DNA of 64,000 nucleotides from Glutamicibacter sp002979865 (GTDB lineage Bacteria > Actinomycetota > Actinomycetes > Actinomycetales > Micrococcaceae), in assembly GCF_050030965.1 (NCBI RefSeq), contig NZ_CP188297.1, positions 3,286,001-3,350,000 on the forward strand, given 5' to 3'. Shown in pieces: positions 41,271 to 50,270 of this stretch; positions within the stretch are counted from its first letter, which is position 1, and each line of letters opens with the position of its first letter. The position numbers and the translations under genes are program-made. The notes under the pieces were generated by a model, which was not told where the DNA came from, made no database searches, and saw nothing but the letters and a program-made list of their open reading frames with translations.

Positions 41271-44231
41271 ATGAGCGCAGCAAATCAACGAAAGGGCGGA
41301 ACGCAAGGTAATAAGCGGGGCAACCGTTCAACACGAGCCCGCCGTACCAGTGTTTCAACCACACCCGCGCGACCACTGCGTCGCGCCATGACCTTGGCCG
41401 AACTCAATGCCGCTGCCGGCGTCGAGGAAAGCCCATACCGCTGGCGGGCCACCCGCCGCACCCAGATTTCCACCCCTGATTCCACCAAGCGGGCCAGCCG
41501 CCAGGCCGAACGCCGGGCGCAGGCAGTGCGCAATACCGCGAATGACGAGGCCGTAGAGGTCGCCGCGGCCAAGCAGGAAGACGTCCAGGACAAGCAGGAA
41601 GACGTCCAGGAGCAGAGCGCTGAAATCGCTGCCCCGGCCGAGCAGGAAGTTGCACCGGTTGAGGAAGCGAACGACGTTGACCAGACCGGCATGCTGCTGG
41701 CCGAACACGGCAGCACCATGATCTTGAATCCTTTCGCCGTGCCGGAAACAGCTCAGGCTGTTCTGGCCCAGGCTGTTGCGAAGAAGCAGGAACCTGCTCG
41801 CCGCGCAGCTGCCGCAGATCCCGAGGCAGACGCCGATGCCGACGACGTGACTTCGCGCCGCCGCCGCCGCCGTCGCCGCGGGGAAGTGGATCTGGAACTT
41901 GAGGGCGGCTCGCAGGATGATCCGCCCAACACCGTTACCCGTGTGCGCGCCCCGCGTGGCAGTATCGAAAGCCACAGCTCGGTCAACGACAAGGTCGCTT
42001 CGGTGCGCGGTTCCACCCGATTGGAAGCCAAGCGCCAGCGCCGCCGCGAATCACGCGAAACCGGTCGCCGCCGCCAGGTGATCACCGAGGCCGAGTTCCT
42101 GGCCCGCCGCGAATCCGTCGAGCGCAAGATGATCGTGCGCCAGCGCGAGGACCGCATCCAGATCGGCGTACTGGAAGATGGAGTGCTTGCAGAGCACTTC
42201 GTCTCCAAGACCCAGCAGGATTCGCTGATCGGCAACGTGTACGTCGGCAAGGTGCAGAATGTGCTGCCATCCATGGAAGCTGCTTTCGTGGATATCGGTC
42301 GCGGCCGCAACGCCGTGCTGTACGCAGGCGAAGTGAACTGGGACGTAGCGGCTCTCGAAGGCGCGCCGCGCCGTATCGAGAACGCCCTGAAGGCTGGCGA
42401 CTCGGTCCTGGTGCAGGTCACCAAGGACCCGGTAGGCCATAAGGGCGCCCGGCTGACCAGCCAGATCTCCCTGCCTGGCCGCTACCTGGTCTACGTGCCA
42501 GGTGGTTCGATGACCGGCATCTCGCGCAAGCTCCCTGATGTCGAACGCCAGCGCCTGAAGAAGATCCTGAAGGACCACCTGCCGGAAAACGCGGGCGTCA
42601 TCGTGCGCACCGCCGCCGAAGGCGCTTCCGAGGAAGAACTGACCAACGATATCAACCGGCTGCGTGCGCAGTGGGAAGGCATCGAAGAGCAGGCCAACTC
42701 CACCAAGACCCTGGCTCCGGAACTGCTGTACTCGGAACCCGATCTGACCATCAAGGTGGTCCGCGACGTCTTCAACGAGGACTTCACCAAGCTGATCGTC
42801 TCCGGTGACCACGCCTGGGACACCATCGAGGCCTACGTCATGTACGTGGCGCCGGATCTGATGGGCCGCCTGGAGAAGTGGGAAGCCGAAGAGGACATCT
42901 TCGCCAACTTCCGTGTGGACGAGCAGATCGCCAAGGCGCTGGACCGCAAGGTCTTCCTGCCTTCGGGTGGTTCGCTGGTCATCGACCGCACCGAAGCGAT
43001 GACCGTCATCGACGTGAACACCGGTAAATTCACCGGTTCGGGCGGCAACCTCGAAGAGACCGTGACCAAGAACAACCTGGAAGCGGCCGAAGAAGTGGTC
43101 CGCCAGCTGCGCCTGCGTGACATCGGCGGCATCATCGTCATCGACTTCATCGACATGGTCCTGGAATCCAACCGCGATCTGGTGCTGCGCCGCCTGGTGG
43201 AGTGCCTGGGCCGCGACCGGACCAAGCACCAGGTTGCTGAAGTGACCTCGCTGGGTCTGGTCCAGATGACGCGCAAGCGCATGGGCACCGGCCTGCTCGA
43301 AGTCTTCGGTGAAGAGTGCGAGCACTGTGCAGGTGCTGGCTTCATCACCCACGAAGAGCCAGTTGAATCGCGCAAGACCTTCAACTCGCAGGGCGAAGCG
43401 CACAGCAAGAAGTTCAACGACAAGCCAAGCCGCAACTCCCGCCGCCGTCGTGGCGGCGAGAAGGACGAGCAGAAGCCAGTTGAGAAGCAGGAGCCGGCAG
43501 CAGGGGAGAAGGACGAAGCCACGCGCAACGCCCTGGCCAGCATTGCCGCCGCTTCGCACCTGGATGCCGCTGCTGAAAACGCAGTGAGCATCGAGGGCGA
43601 ACAGATTCCTGTGGCCAAGTCCGCGGCGTCTGCGCAGGGCACCGAGGCCTCGGTTACCCTGGAAGCGCTGGAAGCAGCGTTGCCGGGCCAGGATGAGTCC
43701 AGCGACGAGCAGGACGGCAGCCGCAAGCCGCGCCGCCGTTCACGCTCCCGTGGACGCGGACGCAACCAGTCCGAGGAAAACGCTTCGGGCAACGAGGAAG
43801 CTCAGGCCAACCAGGAACAGCAGGCTGCTCCTGAACCTGTTGCCGCCTCGACGTCCCAGGAGCAGCCGCGCAAGCGCTCACGCCGTGCTTCGCGTCCGCA
43901 GGAAGCGGCACAGCAGGACCAGCCGGTGCTCACCGGCCTGGCCATGCCTGCTGCCAGCGCGCCTGCTGAGTCCAGCAGTCCCGCGGCTTCCGTCCCAGCT
44001 GCCGCCACCGCGGCAGCCCCACAGAATTCCACGAAGCCAAAGCGTCGCAGTCGTCGGGCCACCTCGGTCCAGGGCGATGCGACTGCAGAGGTTCTCGTGG
44101 CAGAGGTATCCGCCGCTACCGGTTCGGTAGTTCAGATGGATGCCTCCGGTTCGCAGAAAGATAAGCCAGCTGAGCCTGCCGGGCAACCGGTAATGCTCGG
44201 TGTGGGTGTTCCAGTACGCGAACTGAAATAG
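41271..44231 (+). CDS. rne: ribonuclease E/G family endoribonuclease
   Basis: 986 residues. Long Arg/Ala-rich N-terminal extension, then the S1 domain (GNVYVGKVQNVLPSMEAAFVDIG, about 321-343), the catalytic core with VIDVNTGKFTG and IGGIIVIDFIDM, and the zinc-link Cys pair in ECEHC. The C-terminal third is low-complexity, Lys/Arg/Gln/Ala-rich, probably the scaffold that binds RNA and other degradosome proteins. It processes rRNA and mRNA. A 21-base tandem repeat (41573 on) encodes KQEDVQ twice in the N-terminal extension. Start ATG follows AGGAG at 41250-41254, 16 bases away; a nearer site is not obvious. Confidence 0.93.
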   Translation: MSAANQRKGGTQGNKRGNRSTRARRTSVSTTPARPLRRAMTLAELNAAAGVEESPYRWRATRRTQISTPDSTKRASRQAERRAQAVRNTANDEAVEVAAAKQEDVQDKQEDVQEQSAEIAAPAEQEVAPVEEANDVDQTGMLLAEHGSTMILNPFAVPETAQAVLAQAVAKKQEPARRAAAADPEADADADDVTSRRRRRRRRGEVDLELEGGSQDDPPNTVTRVRAPRGSIESHSSVNDKVASVRGSTRLEAKRQRRRESRETGRRRQVITEAEFLARRESVERKMIVRQREDRIQIGVLEDGVLAEHFVSKTQQDSLIGNVYVGKVQNVLPSMEAAFVDIGRGRNAVLYAGEVNWDVAALEGAPRRIENALKAGDSVLVQVTKDPVGHKGARLTSQISLPGRYLVYVPGGSMTGISRKLPDVERQRLKKILKDHLPENAGVIVRTAAEGASEEELTNDINRLRAQWEGIEEQANSTKTLAPELLYSEPDLTIKVVRDVFNEDFTKLIVSGDHAWDTIEAYVMYVAPDLMGRLEKWEAEEDIFANFRVDEQIAKALDRKVFLPSGGSLVIDRTEAMTVIDVNTGKFTGSGGNLEETVTKNNLEAAEEVVRQLRLRDIGGIIVIDFIDMVLESNRDLVLRRLVECLGRDRTKHQVAEVTSLGLVQMTRKRMGTGLLEVFGEECEHCAGAGFITHEEPVESRKTFNSQGEAHSKKFNDKPSRNSRRRRGGEKDEQKPVEKQEPAAGEKDEATRNALASIAAASHLDAAAENAVSIEGEQIPVAKSAASAQGTEASVTLEALEAALPGQDESSDEQDGSRKPRRRSRSRGRGRNQSEENASGNEEAQANQEQQAAPEPVAASTSQEQPRKRSRRASRPQEAAQQDQPVLTGLAMPAASAPAESSSPAASVPAAATAAAPQNSTKPKRRSRRATSVQGDATAEVLVAEVSAATGSVVQMDASGSQKDKPAEPAGQPVMLGVGVPVRELK

Positions 44232-44253
44232 ATGAACTTGATCACGCTTCCCT

Positions 44254-44282
44254 CGCTGGGGCAGTTTGTATTTGCTCCAGCG
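44254..44282 (+). terminator. hairpin after rne
   Basis: CGCTGGGGCA (44254-44263) pairs with TGCTCCAGCG (44273-44282), one G-T pair. No T run; partial terminator or processing site before the L21 leader. Confidence 0.5.
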
Positions 44283-44317
44283 GTGTGGACTAGCGTAATC
44301 TAGTTGATCGGTGCTAA

Positions 44318-44352
44318 ACGCCAAGATCACGGACTTTTGGTCCGCTCGGCGT
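44318..44352 (+). promoter_or_regulatory. structured leader before rplU
   Basis: ACGCC (44318-44322) and GGCGT (44348-44352) enclose an inner hairpin GGAC/GTCC. A further palindrome GATCCCCGGGATC lies at 44371-44383. This may be an r-protein leader for L21/L27, but I do not recognise a known class. Confidence 0.35.
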
Positions 44353-44447
44353 CAAGGCACAAGCGCATGAGATCCCCGGGATCGCATCCACTTTGTGGGT
44401 GTTCGGGTCGATATCTGCGCCGGTAAGACAATAAACGTCGAGTAGAA

Positions 44448-44768
44448 GTGAGTACCCACGTGGTGTACGCAATTGTCCGCGCAGGCGGCCACCAGGAGAA
44501 GGTTTCCGTTGGAGACCTCATCACCGTTGACCGTCTTCAGGCTGCCCCAGGCAGCTCCATCGAGCTTCCAGCTTTGCTGTTGGTAGATGGCGAGAAGGTA
44601 ACTTCCGCAGCTGCCGATCTGGCTAAGGTCACGGTCACCGCTGAGGTTGTAGAAAACCTTCGCGGCGAGAAGATCGTAATCCAGAAGTACAAGAACAAGA
44701 CCGGTTACAAGAAGCGCCAGGGCTTCCGTGCCGCTCTGACCAAGGTCAAGGTCACCTCGATCGCCTAA
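44448..44768 (+). CDS. rplU: 50S ribosomal protein L21
   Basis: 106 residues. YAIVRAGGHQEKVSVGD at the N-terminus and KNKTGYKKRQGFR at the C-terminus are typical. The start is uncertain: GTG at 44448, or GTG at 44460 or 44463, which would give the common MVYAIV start; GAAGTGAG around 44445 fits the later ones. First gene of rplU-rpmA-obg. Confidence 0.95.
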   Translation: MSTHVVYAIVRAGGHQEKVSVGDLITVDRLQAAPGSSIELPALLLVDGEKVTSAAADLAKVTVTAEVVENLRGEKIVIQKYKNKTGYKKRQGFRAALTKVKVTSIA

Positions 44769-44777
44769 TTCAGGCAA
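44763..44777 (+). repeat. 15-base repeat at the rplU stop (copy 1 of 2)
   Basis: GCCTAATTCAGGCAA spans the rplU stop codon and can fold as GCCT/AGGC. An identical copy spans the rpmA stop at 45066-45080. Confidence 0.7.
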
Positions 44778-44816
44778 TCGTAGAATCCATTTTTGTAGCG
44801 AAAGAGGCTAAAAGGC

Positions 44817-45071
44817 ATGGCACATAAGAAAGGTGCGAGTTCCACTCGCAACGGTCGCGATTCCAACGCACAGTACCTAGGCGTAAAGCGCTATGGTGGA
44901 CAGGAAGTCAAGGCAGGCGAAATCATCGTTCGCCAGCGTGGCACCCACTTCCACCCAGGCGCCGGCGTAGGCCGTGGCAAGGATGACACCCTGTTCGCAT
45001 TGGCTGCTGGCGCAGTCGAGTTCGGCACCCGTCGTGGTCGCCGCGTGGTGAACATTGTGGCTGCTGCCTAA
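44817..45071 (+). CDS. rpmA: 50S ribosomal protein L27
   Basis: 84 residues beginning MAHKKGASSTRNGRDSN, directly at the family N-terminus that reaches the peptidyl-transferase centre; no cleavable extension. AAAGAGGC precedes the ATG. Confidence 0.98.
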   Translation: MAHKKGASSTRNGRDSNAQYLGVKRYGGQEVKAGEIIVRQRGTHFHPGAGVGRGKDDTLFALAAGAVEFGTRRGRRVVNIVAAA

Positions 45072-45080
45072 TTCAGGCAA
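45066..45080 (+). repeat. 15-base repeat at the rpmA stop (copy 2 of 2)
   Basis: Same GCCTAATTCAGGCAA around the rpmA stop. Likely mRNA processing or stability elements, or a chance outcome of Ala-TAA followed by similar trailers. Confidence 0.7.
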
Positions 45081-45100
45081 CAGGCAAATTTTTTAGTACA

Positions 45101-45132
45101 CAAGGGGTGGGCCGATTTCGGTCCGCCCCTTG
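45101..45132 (+). terminator. hairpin after rpmA
   Basis: CAAGGGG (45101-45107) pairs with CCCCTTG (45126-45132), with GGCC/GGTC inside. It may partly separate L27 from obg. Confidence 0.55.
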
Positions 45133-45195
45133 CGTGCATAGTTAGACTTTTAAGCGAGTAACCCTCGCAACCCCGTACTAGGAGAAGATGGCCCC

Positions 45196-46785
45196 GTGGC
45201 TGCATTCGTTGATCGCGTAACCCTTCATGTCACCGCAGGTAATGGTGGCCACGGTTGTGTGTCCATCAAGCGTGAGAAGTTCAAGCCGCTTGGCGGTCCC
45301 GACGGCGGTAACGGCGGCAAGGGCGGAGACATCATCCTGCGCGTCGACCCCCAGGTCACCACGCTGCTGGACTTCCACCACCTGCCGCACCGCAAGGCCG
45401 GCAACGGCGAGCCGGGCAAGGGCGGTCTGCACCCGGGCAAGAGCGGCGAGGACCTGGTCCTGGGCGTACCTGCCGGCACCGTCATCAAGACCAAGGACGG
45501 CGACATCCTCGGCGACCTGGTCAAGCCGGGCGATGAATACATCGCCGCAATAGGCGGCATGGGCGGCCTGGGCAATGCGTCCATCGCCTCGGACAAGCGC
45601 AAGGCCCCGGGCTTCGCGTTGCTGGGCATTCCCGGAACCGGCCAGGATATTGTCCTGGAACTGAAGTCCATGGCGGATATCGCGCTGGTGGGCTACCCAT
45701 CGGCCGGCAAATCCTCGCTGATCGCCGCCGTGTCCGCGGCACGCCCGAAGATCGCCGACTACCCGTTCACCACCCTGGTGCCTAACCTGGGTGTCGTCGA
45801 AGCAGGCGAAACCCGCTTCACTGTCGCCGACGTGCCTGGCCTGATCCCTGGAGCCTCCGAAGGCAAGGGGCTGGGCCACGAGTTCCTGCGCCACGTTGAG
45901 CGCTGTGCCGCCATCGTGCACGTGCTGGACTGCGCCTCGCTGGAAGCGGACCGCGACCCAATCAGCGACCTGGACATCATCGAAGCAGAGCTGGCCAACT
46001 ACGAAGCCGACTCCACCTTCGCCGGTACCGACGGCACCATCGTGCCGCTGATCGAGCGCCCGAAGCTGATCGCACTTAATAAGGTTGACATGCCAGACGG
46101 TGCCGACATGGCTGAATTCGTGCGCCCTGAGTTGGAAAAACGCGGTTACCGCGTCTTCGAGATCTCCGCGCTCTCGCGTAACGGATTGCGTGATCTGTCC
46201 TTCGCTATGGCTGAATTGGTAGAGCAGGCACGCGCTGAACAGGTTGTTGAAGCCCCAGTAGTCGAGGTGCCTGTGATTCGTCCACGTACCACCAAGCGTG
46301 CCGAGTTCACCATCCGCCGCGAGGAGCAGAACTTTGAGCCAATGTGGCGAGTTATCGGTGAAAAGCCGGAACGCTGGATTATGCAGACCGATTTCCGCAA
46401 CGATGAAGCTGTCGGCTACCTGGCTGACCGCCTGGCCAAGCTGGGTGTCGAAAACCAGCTGTTCAAGGCCGGCGCCAAGCCAGGGGACGCGGTAATCATC
46501 GGCGCCGAGGACAACGCAGTGGTCTTCGATTGGGAGCCAACTATGGCAGCCGGCGCCGAACTGCTCGGCGGCAGCCGACGCGGCGAGGACATCCGCCTCG
46601 AGGATCGCGGCGATCGCAAGACCCGCGAGGAAAAGCGTGCCGAGCACGAAGAGCGCCGGGCGGCCAAGGCATCGGCTCGCGCCGAACTGGAAGCCGAACG
46701 CAAGGCCGGCGTCTGGACCGAATCGGTTGACTCCAAGTACGGACGAAAGACTGCGGAACCAAAGGCAACCCAGGAGGAAAATTAA
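45196..46785 (+). CDS. obg: GTPase Obg/CgtA
   Basis: 529 residues from a GTG preceded by AGGAGAAG (45180-45187). The glycine-rich Obg domain (1-158, GGDGGNGGKGGD pattern), G1 GYPSAGKSS (166-174), G3 DVPGLIPGA, G4 NKVD, then the OCT domain (about 340-420) and a charged Arg/Glu-rich tail. It acts in 50S assembly and stress control. Obg after L21 and L27 is the near-universal order, and proB follows after three bases. Confidence 0.96.
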   Translation: MAAFVDRVTLHVTAGNGGHGCVSIKREKFKPLGGPDGGNGGKGGDIILRVDPQVTTLLDFHHLPHRKAGNGEPGKGGLHPGKSGEDLVLGVPAGTVIKTKDGDILGDLVKPGDEYIAAIGGMGGLGNASIASDKRKAPGFALLGIPGTGQDIVLELKSMADIALVGYPSAGKSSLIAAVSAARPKIADYPFTTLVPNLGVVEAGETRFTVADVPGLIPGASEGKGLGHEFLRHVERCAAIVHVLDCASLEADRDPISDLDIIEAELANYEADSTFAGTDGTIVPLIERPKLIALNKVDMPDGADMAEFVRPELEKRGYRVFEISALSRNGLRDLSFAMAELVEQARAEQVVEAPVVEVPVIRPRTTKRAEFTIRREEQNFEPMWRVIGEKPERWIMQTDFRNDEAVGYLADRLAKLGVENQLFKAGAKPGDAVIIGAEDNAVVFDWEPTMAAGAELLGGSRRGEDIRLEDRGDRKTREEKRAEHEERRAAKASARAELEAERKAGVWTESVDSKYGRKTAEPKATQEEN

Positions 46786-46788
46786 AGT

Positions 46789-47946
46789 ATGAGTGAAAGT
46801 GCCACCAAAACAATTTCAGCCATTACCTCGCCCCACCAACTGCCTCAAGCCAAGCGCTTAGTGGTCAAAGTTGGATCCAGCTCGCTGACCACGGTCAGCG
46901 GCGGGATATCCCACGAGCGGTTGAAGTTCCTGGTGGACACTCTCGCTGAAACTGTCAACAACGGTACCGAGGTCATTCTTGTATCCTCAGGTGCCATTGC
47001 CGCCGGTCTGGCCCCGCTCGGGTTGGCCAAGCGTCCCAAGGACCTTGCCACCCAGCAGGCCGCGGCGGCCGTTGGCCAGGGTCTGCTGCTGGCGCAGTAC
47101 ACCCAGCTTTTCGATGAGTACGACCAGCGCGTAGGCCAGGTGCTGCTCACCGCCGACGACCTGATGCGCCGCTCTTCCTACACCAACGCGCTGCGCTCCC
47201 TGGTTCGCTTGCTGAACCTGGGCGTGCTGCCCATCGTGAACGAAAATGACGCGGTCGCCACCCGCGAAATCCGCTTCGGCGACAACGACCGCCTCGCCTC
47301 GCTGGTGGCCCACCTGGTCAAGGCCGACGCGCTGCTGCTCTTCTCCGACGTGGACTCGGTCTACGACGCGCACCCTGATGACGGTGGCAGCCGCATCACC
47401 ACCATCGAGCACCCCGACGAACTCGAAGCGGTGGACCTGGGCACCCCGGGGGCAGCCGGAGTCGGCACCGGCGGCATGATCACCAAGGTCGATGCCGCGA
47501 CCCTGAGCTCCTCGGCGGGCATTCCCACCCTGGTGACCAGCACCGACAATGCCGCCAAGGCGCTGCGCGGACAGGATGTAGGCACCTGGTTCGCCGCCCG
47601 CAACTCCCGCCGTTCGGCCCGCGACGTCTGGCTGGCCTATCTGGCTTCCATCGAAGGCAAGCTGATCCTGGATGCCGGCGCAGTCAAGGCCATCGAAAAG
47701 GGAACCAACTCGCTGCTGGCAGCCGGCATTACCGCCGTCCGCGGGGAATTCGAGGCTGGTGACGCCGTAGAGATCTGCGACGCGGAAGGAACCCCCTTCG
47801 CTCGCGGGCTGGTGAACTTCAGCTCCCATGAACTGCCCGAGATGCTCGGACACAACACCACGGATCTGGTTGAGGAGCTGGGCGAAGGTTACGACAGATC
47901 AGTAGTGCATGTTGACGACCTAGCTTTGATCGAACCCATTTTCTAG
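46789..47946 (+). CDS. proB: glutamate 5-kinase
   Basis: 385 residues. Amino-acid kinase domain (RLVVKVGSSSLTT, about 24; NENDAVATREIRFGDND) and a C-terminal PUA domain. First step of proline synthesis, feedback-inhibited by proline in this family. AGGAGG precedes the ATG. proA follows 16 bases later. Confidence 0.95.
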   Translation: MSESATKTISAITSPHQLPQAKRLVVKVGSSSLTTVSGGISHERLKFLVDTLAETVNNGTEVILVSSGAIAAGLAPLGLAKRPKDLATQQAAAAVGQGLLLAQYTQLFDEYDQRVGQVLLTADDLMRRSSYTNALRSLVRLLNLGVLPIVNENDAVATREIRFGDNDRLASLVAHLVKADALLLFSDVDSVYDAHPDDGGSRITTIEHPDELEAVDLGTPGAAGVGTGGMITKVDAATLSSSAGIPTLVTSTDNAAKALRGQDVGTWFAARNSRRSARDVWLAYLASIEGKLILDAGAVKAIEKGTNSLLAAGITAVRGEFEAGDAVEICDAEGTPFARGLVNFSSHELPEMLGHNTTDLVEELGEGYDRSVVHVDDLALIEPIF

Positions 47947-47962
47947 AATGAGGAGCATGAGT

Positions 47963-49249
47963 ATGGATGCCGTAAACACCGAAGAAACGACCACCGACGT
48001 CACCACCTCGGTCCACCAGCTGGCCGACCGTGCACGCCGCGCCGCACGGATCCTCAAGCGCGCCAACCGCGACTGGAAGGACCGCGCCCTCGCGGCCATG
48101 GCTTCGCGCATCGACCAGAATCGTGCGATGATCCTGCGCGCCAACGAGAAGGACCTGGCTGCCGGCCGCGCCAATGGCACCTCCGAGGCCCTGCTGGACC
48201 GGTTGAAGCTCGATGGCAAGCGCATCGACGGCTTGATTTCCGCGCTGCATGAACTCGCTGGCCTGCCCGACCCGGTCGGTCGCGTGGTGCGCGGGGAAAC
48301 CCTGCCCAACGGCCTGCGCATGCGCCAGGTCAACGTCCCGCTGGGCGTCATCGGCACCATCTACGAAGCGCGTCCGAACGTCACCGTGGACATCGCTGGC
48401 CTGGCGCTCAAGAGCGGCAACTCGGTGCTGCTGCGTGGCGGTTCGGCGGCGCTGAACTCCAACCAGGCGCTGGTCGCGGTGATCCGCGACGCGCTGGAGT
48501 CCGTCTCCCTGCCCCGCGACATCGTGATCTCGGTCGACGAATTCGGCCGCGCCGGTGCCGACGCCATGATGGGCGCGCGCGGAAAGATCGACGTGCTCAT
48601 CCCGCGTGGCGGCCGCGAGCTGATCCAGCGCGTGGTCACCACCGCCAAGGTCCCGGTAATTGAAACCGGCGAAGGCAATGTGCACATCTTCCTCGACGCG
48701 AGCGCCGACGAGGAAATGGCCGTCGATATCCTGCTCAACGCGAAAACCCACCGCCCCAGCGTCTGCAACACCGTGGAGACCCTGCTGGTCCACAAGGATG
48801 CCGCTGTGGCCCCGGCAGTGCTGCAGGCCCTGGCCGCAGCCGGCGTGAGATTGCACACGGACGACCGAGCCGCCGCGCTGGTTCCGCAGCTGCCGACCAT
48901 CCCGGCGGGGGAGGATGACTGGCGCAACGAGTACCTGGACTTGGATATCGCGGTGAAGGTCGTCGATGGCATGGACCAGGCCCTGGAGCACATCCGCGCC
49001 TACTCCACCGGCCATACCGAGGCGATCATCACCTCCACGCTGGCTGCTTCCGAGCAGTTCGTGGCGGAGATCGACTCGGCTGCGGTGATTGTCAACGCCT
49101 CGACCCGGTTCACCGACGGCGGGCAGCTGGGCCTGGGCGCAGAAGTAGGCATCTCGACCCAGAAGATGCACGCTCGCGGCCCGATGGGCCTGGCCGAACT
49201 GACCACGACCAAGTGGATCGTCCAGGGCGACGGGCACATTCGCAAATAG
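47963..49249 (+). CDS. proA: glutamate-5-semialdehyde dehydrogenase (gamma-glutamyl phosphate reductase)
   Basis: 428 residues from the ATG at 47963, seven bases after GAGGAG (47950-47955). Two ATGs upstream (47948, 47957) overlap or touch that ribosome binding site. Catalytic Cys in HRPSVCNTVETLLVH, NADP-binding region VLLRGGSAALNSN and the conserved ETGEGNVHIFLD. It reduces gamma-glutamyl phosphate from ProB. Confidence 0.95.
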   Translation: MDAVNTEETTTDVTTSVHQLADRARRAARILKRANRDWKDRALAAMASRIDQNRAMILRANEKDLAAGRANGTSEALLDRLKLDGKRIDGLISALHELAGLPDPVGRVVRGETLPNGLRMRQVNVPLGVIGTIYEARPNVTVDIAGLALKSGNSVLLRGGSAALNSNQALVAVIRDALESVSLPRDIVISVDEFGRAGADAMMGARGKIDVLIPRGGRELIQRVVTTAKVPVIETGEGNVHIFLDASADEEMAVDILLNAKTHRPSVCNTVETLLVHKDAAVAPAVLQALAAAGVRLHTDDRAAALVPQLPTIPAGEDDWRNEYLDLDIAVKVVDGMDQALEHIRAYSTGHTEAIITSTLAASEQFVAEIDSAAVIVNASTRFTDGGQLGLGAEVGISTQKMHARGPMGLAELTTTKWIVQGDGHIRK

Positions 49250-49266
49250 TTTCTGACCGCCCTTTT

Positions 49267-49298
49267 CGGTACGATGTAGAAGAAACGTACCGTTACTT
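49267..49298 (+). terminator. hairpin after proA
   Basis: CGGTACG (49267-49273) pairs with CGTACCG (49286-49292) over a 12-base loop, then TTACTTTT. Weak terminator or an operator for the next gene. Confidence 0.45.
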
Positions 49299-49367
49299 TT
49301 CGAGCTACTGATCCAGCCGCCCAGGTTGCTGGCTTAGCGAACTCGTGAAAACGACTGGAGAATTATC

Positions 49368-49580
49368 TTGAACGCGCTGATTTTGGCTTCGGAAGCCGCT
49401 TCCACCGGCATGGATCCTCACACTTTCGCTGTGATCGTCGGTGGGGGCATCTTCGCAGCACTGATGGTCCTGCTGCTGATTACCGTTTCCTACACCAACG
49501 TAGGCAACCGCCACGAGGCAAAGCCTGAACCAGAGGACACCCACCGCCAGTTCAAGACTCACGTACCACATAGCCACTAG
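49368..49580 (+). CDS. small single-span membrane protein
   Basis: 70 residues from a TTG with GGAG at 49357-49360. One membrane helix (FAVIVGGGIFAALMVLLLITVSY, about 20-42) and a short basic/His-rich tail. Proteins like this occur between proA and nadD in related genomes; function unknown. nadD begins two bases after its stop. Confidence 0.75.
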   Translation: MNALILASEAASTGMDPHTFAVIVGGGIFAALMVLLLITVSYTNVGNRHEAKPEPEDTHRQFKTHVPHSH

Positions 49581-49582
49581 TC

Positions 49583-50188
49583 TTGGCAGAGCAAAAGCCT
49601 CAAGACCGCCCATTGCGCCTCGGCGTGATGGGCGGTACTTTTGACCCCATCCACAATGGCCACTTGGTCGCTGCCAGCGAGGTAGCCGCCGAGTACGGCC
49701 TGGATGAGGTCGTTTTCGTGCCCACCGGCCAGCCTTGGCAGAAGGCCGATCGCCAGGTCACCAGCGCTGAGCACCGCTACCTGATGACCGTGATCGCCAC
49801 CGCGTCGAACCCGCGCTTCACCGTAAGCCGGGTCGACGTCGACCGCGAAGGCGCCACCTACACGCGTGACACCTTGCTCGATCTGCGCGCCTTGCGCCCG
49901 GATGCGGAGCTCTTCTTCATTACCGGTGCCGACGCGATGAGCCAGATCATGAGCTGGCGCGACATCGACCAGGTCTTCGACCTCGCCCACTTCGTTGGCG
50001 TGAGCCGCCCTGGCTATGTCATCGCGGATGTGGGTCGCGACAATGTCTCGCAATTGGAAATTCCGGCACTGGCAATTTCCTCTACCGATTGCCGGGAGCG
50101 TGTCGCCGCCGACAAGCCGGTTTGGTATCTTGTGCCGGACGGTGTGGTGCAGTACATTGCAAAATATGGGCTGTATACCGAGTCGTAA
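49583..50188 (+). CDS. nadD: nicotinate-nucleotide adenylyltransferase
   Basis: 201 residues. Nucleotidyltransferase motif GVMGGTFDPIHNGHL (15-29) and the C-terminal SSTDCRERV (ISSTxxR). It makes deamido-NAD from nicotinate mononucleotide. The start is a TTG with no ribosome binding site, two bases after the preceding stop, so translation is probably coupled; later starts would cut into the active site. Confidence 0.93.
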   Translation: MAEQKPQDRPLRLGVMGGTFDPIHNGHLVAASEVAAEYGLDEVVFVPTGQPWQKADRQVTSAEHRYLMTVIATASNPRFTVSRVDVDREGATYTRDTLLDLRALRPDAELFFITGADAMSQIMSWRDIDQVFDLAHFVGVSRPGYVIADVGRDNVSQLEIPALAISSTDCRERVAADKPVWYLVPDGVVQYIAKYGLYTES

Positions 50189-50270
50189 CCTCACATAAGG
50201 TGGGGTAGCACGGCATAATCTCTAGGTAAGGGTGACGGTATTTGTCTATGCGGTCGGGAGAAGTATCAGG

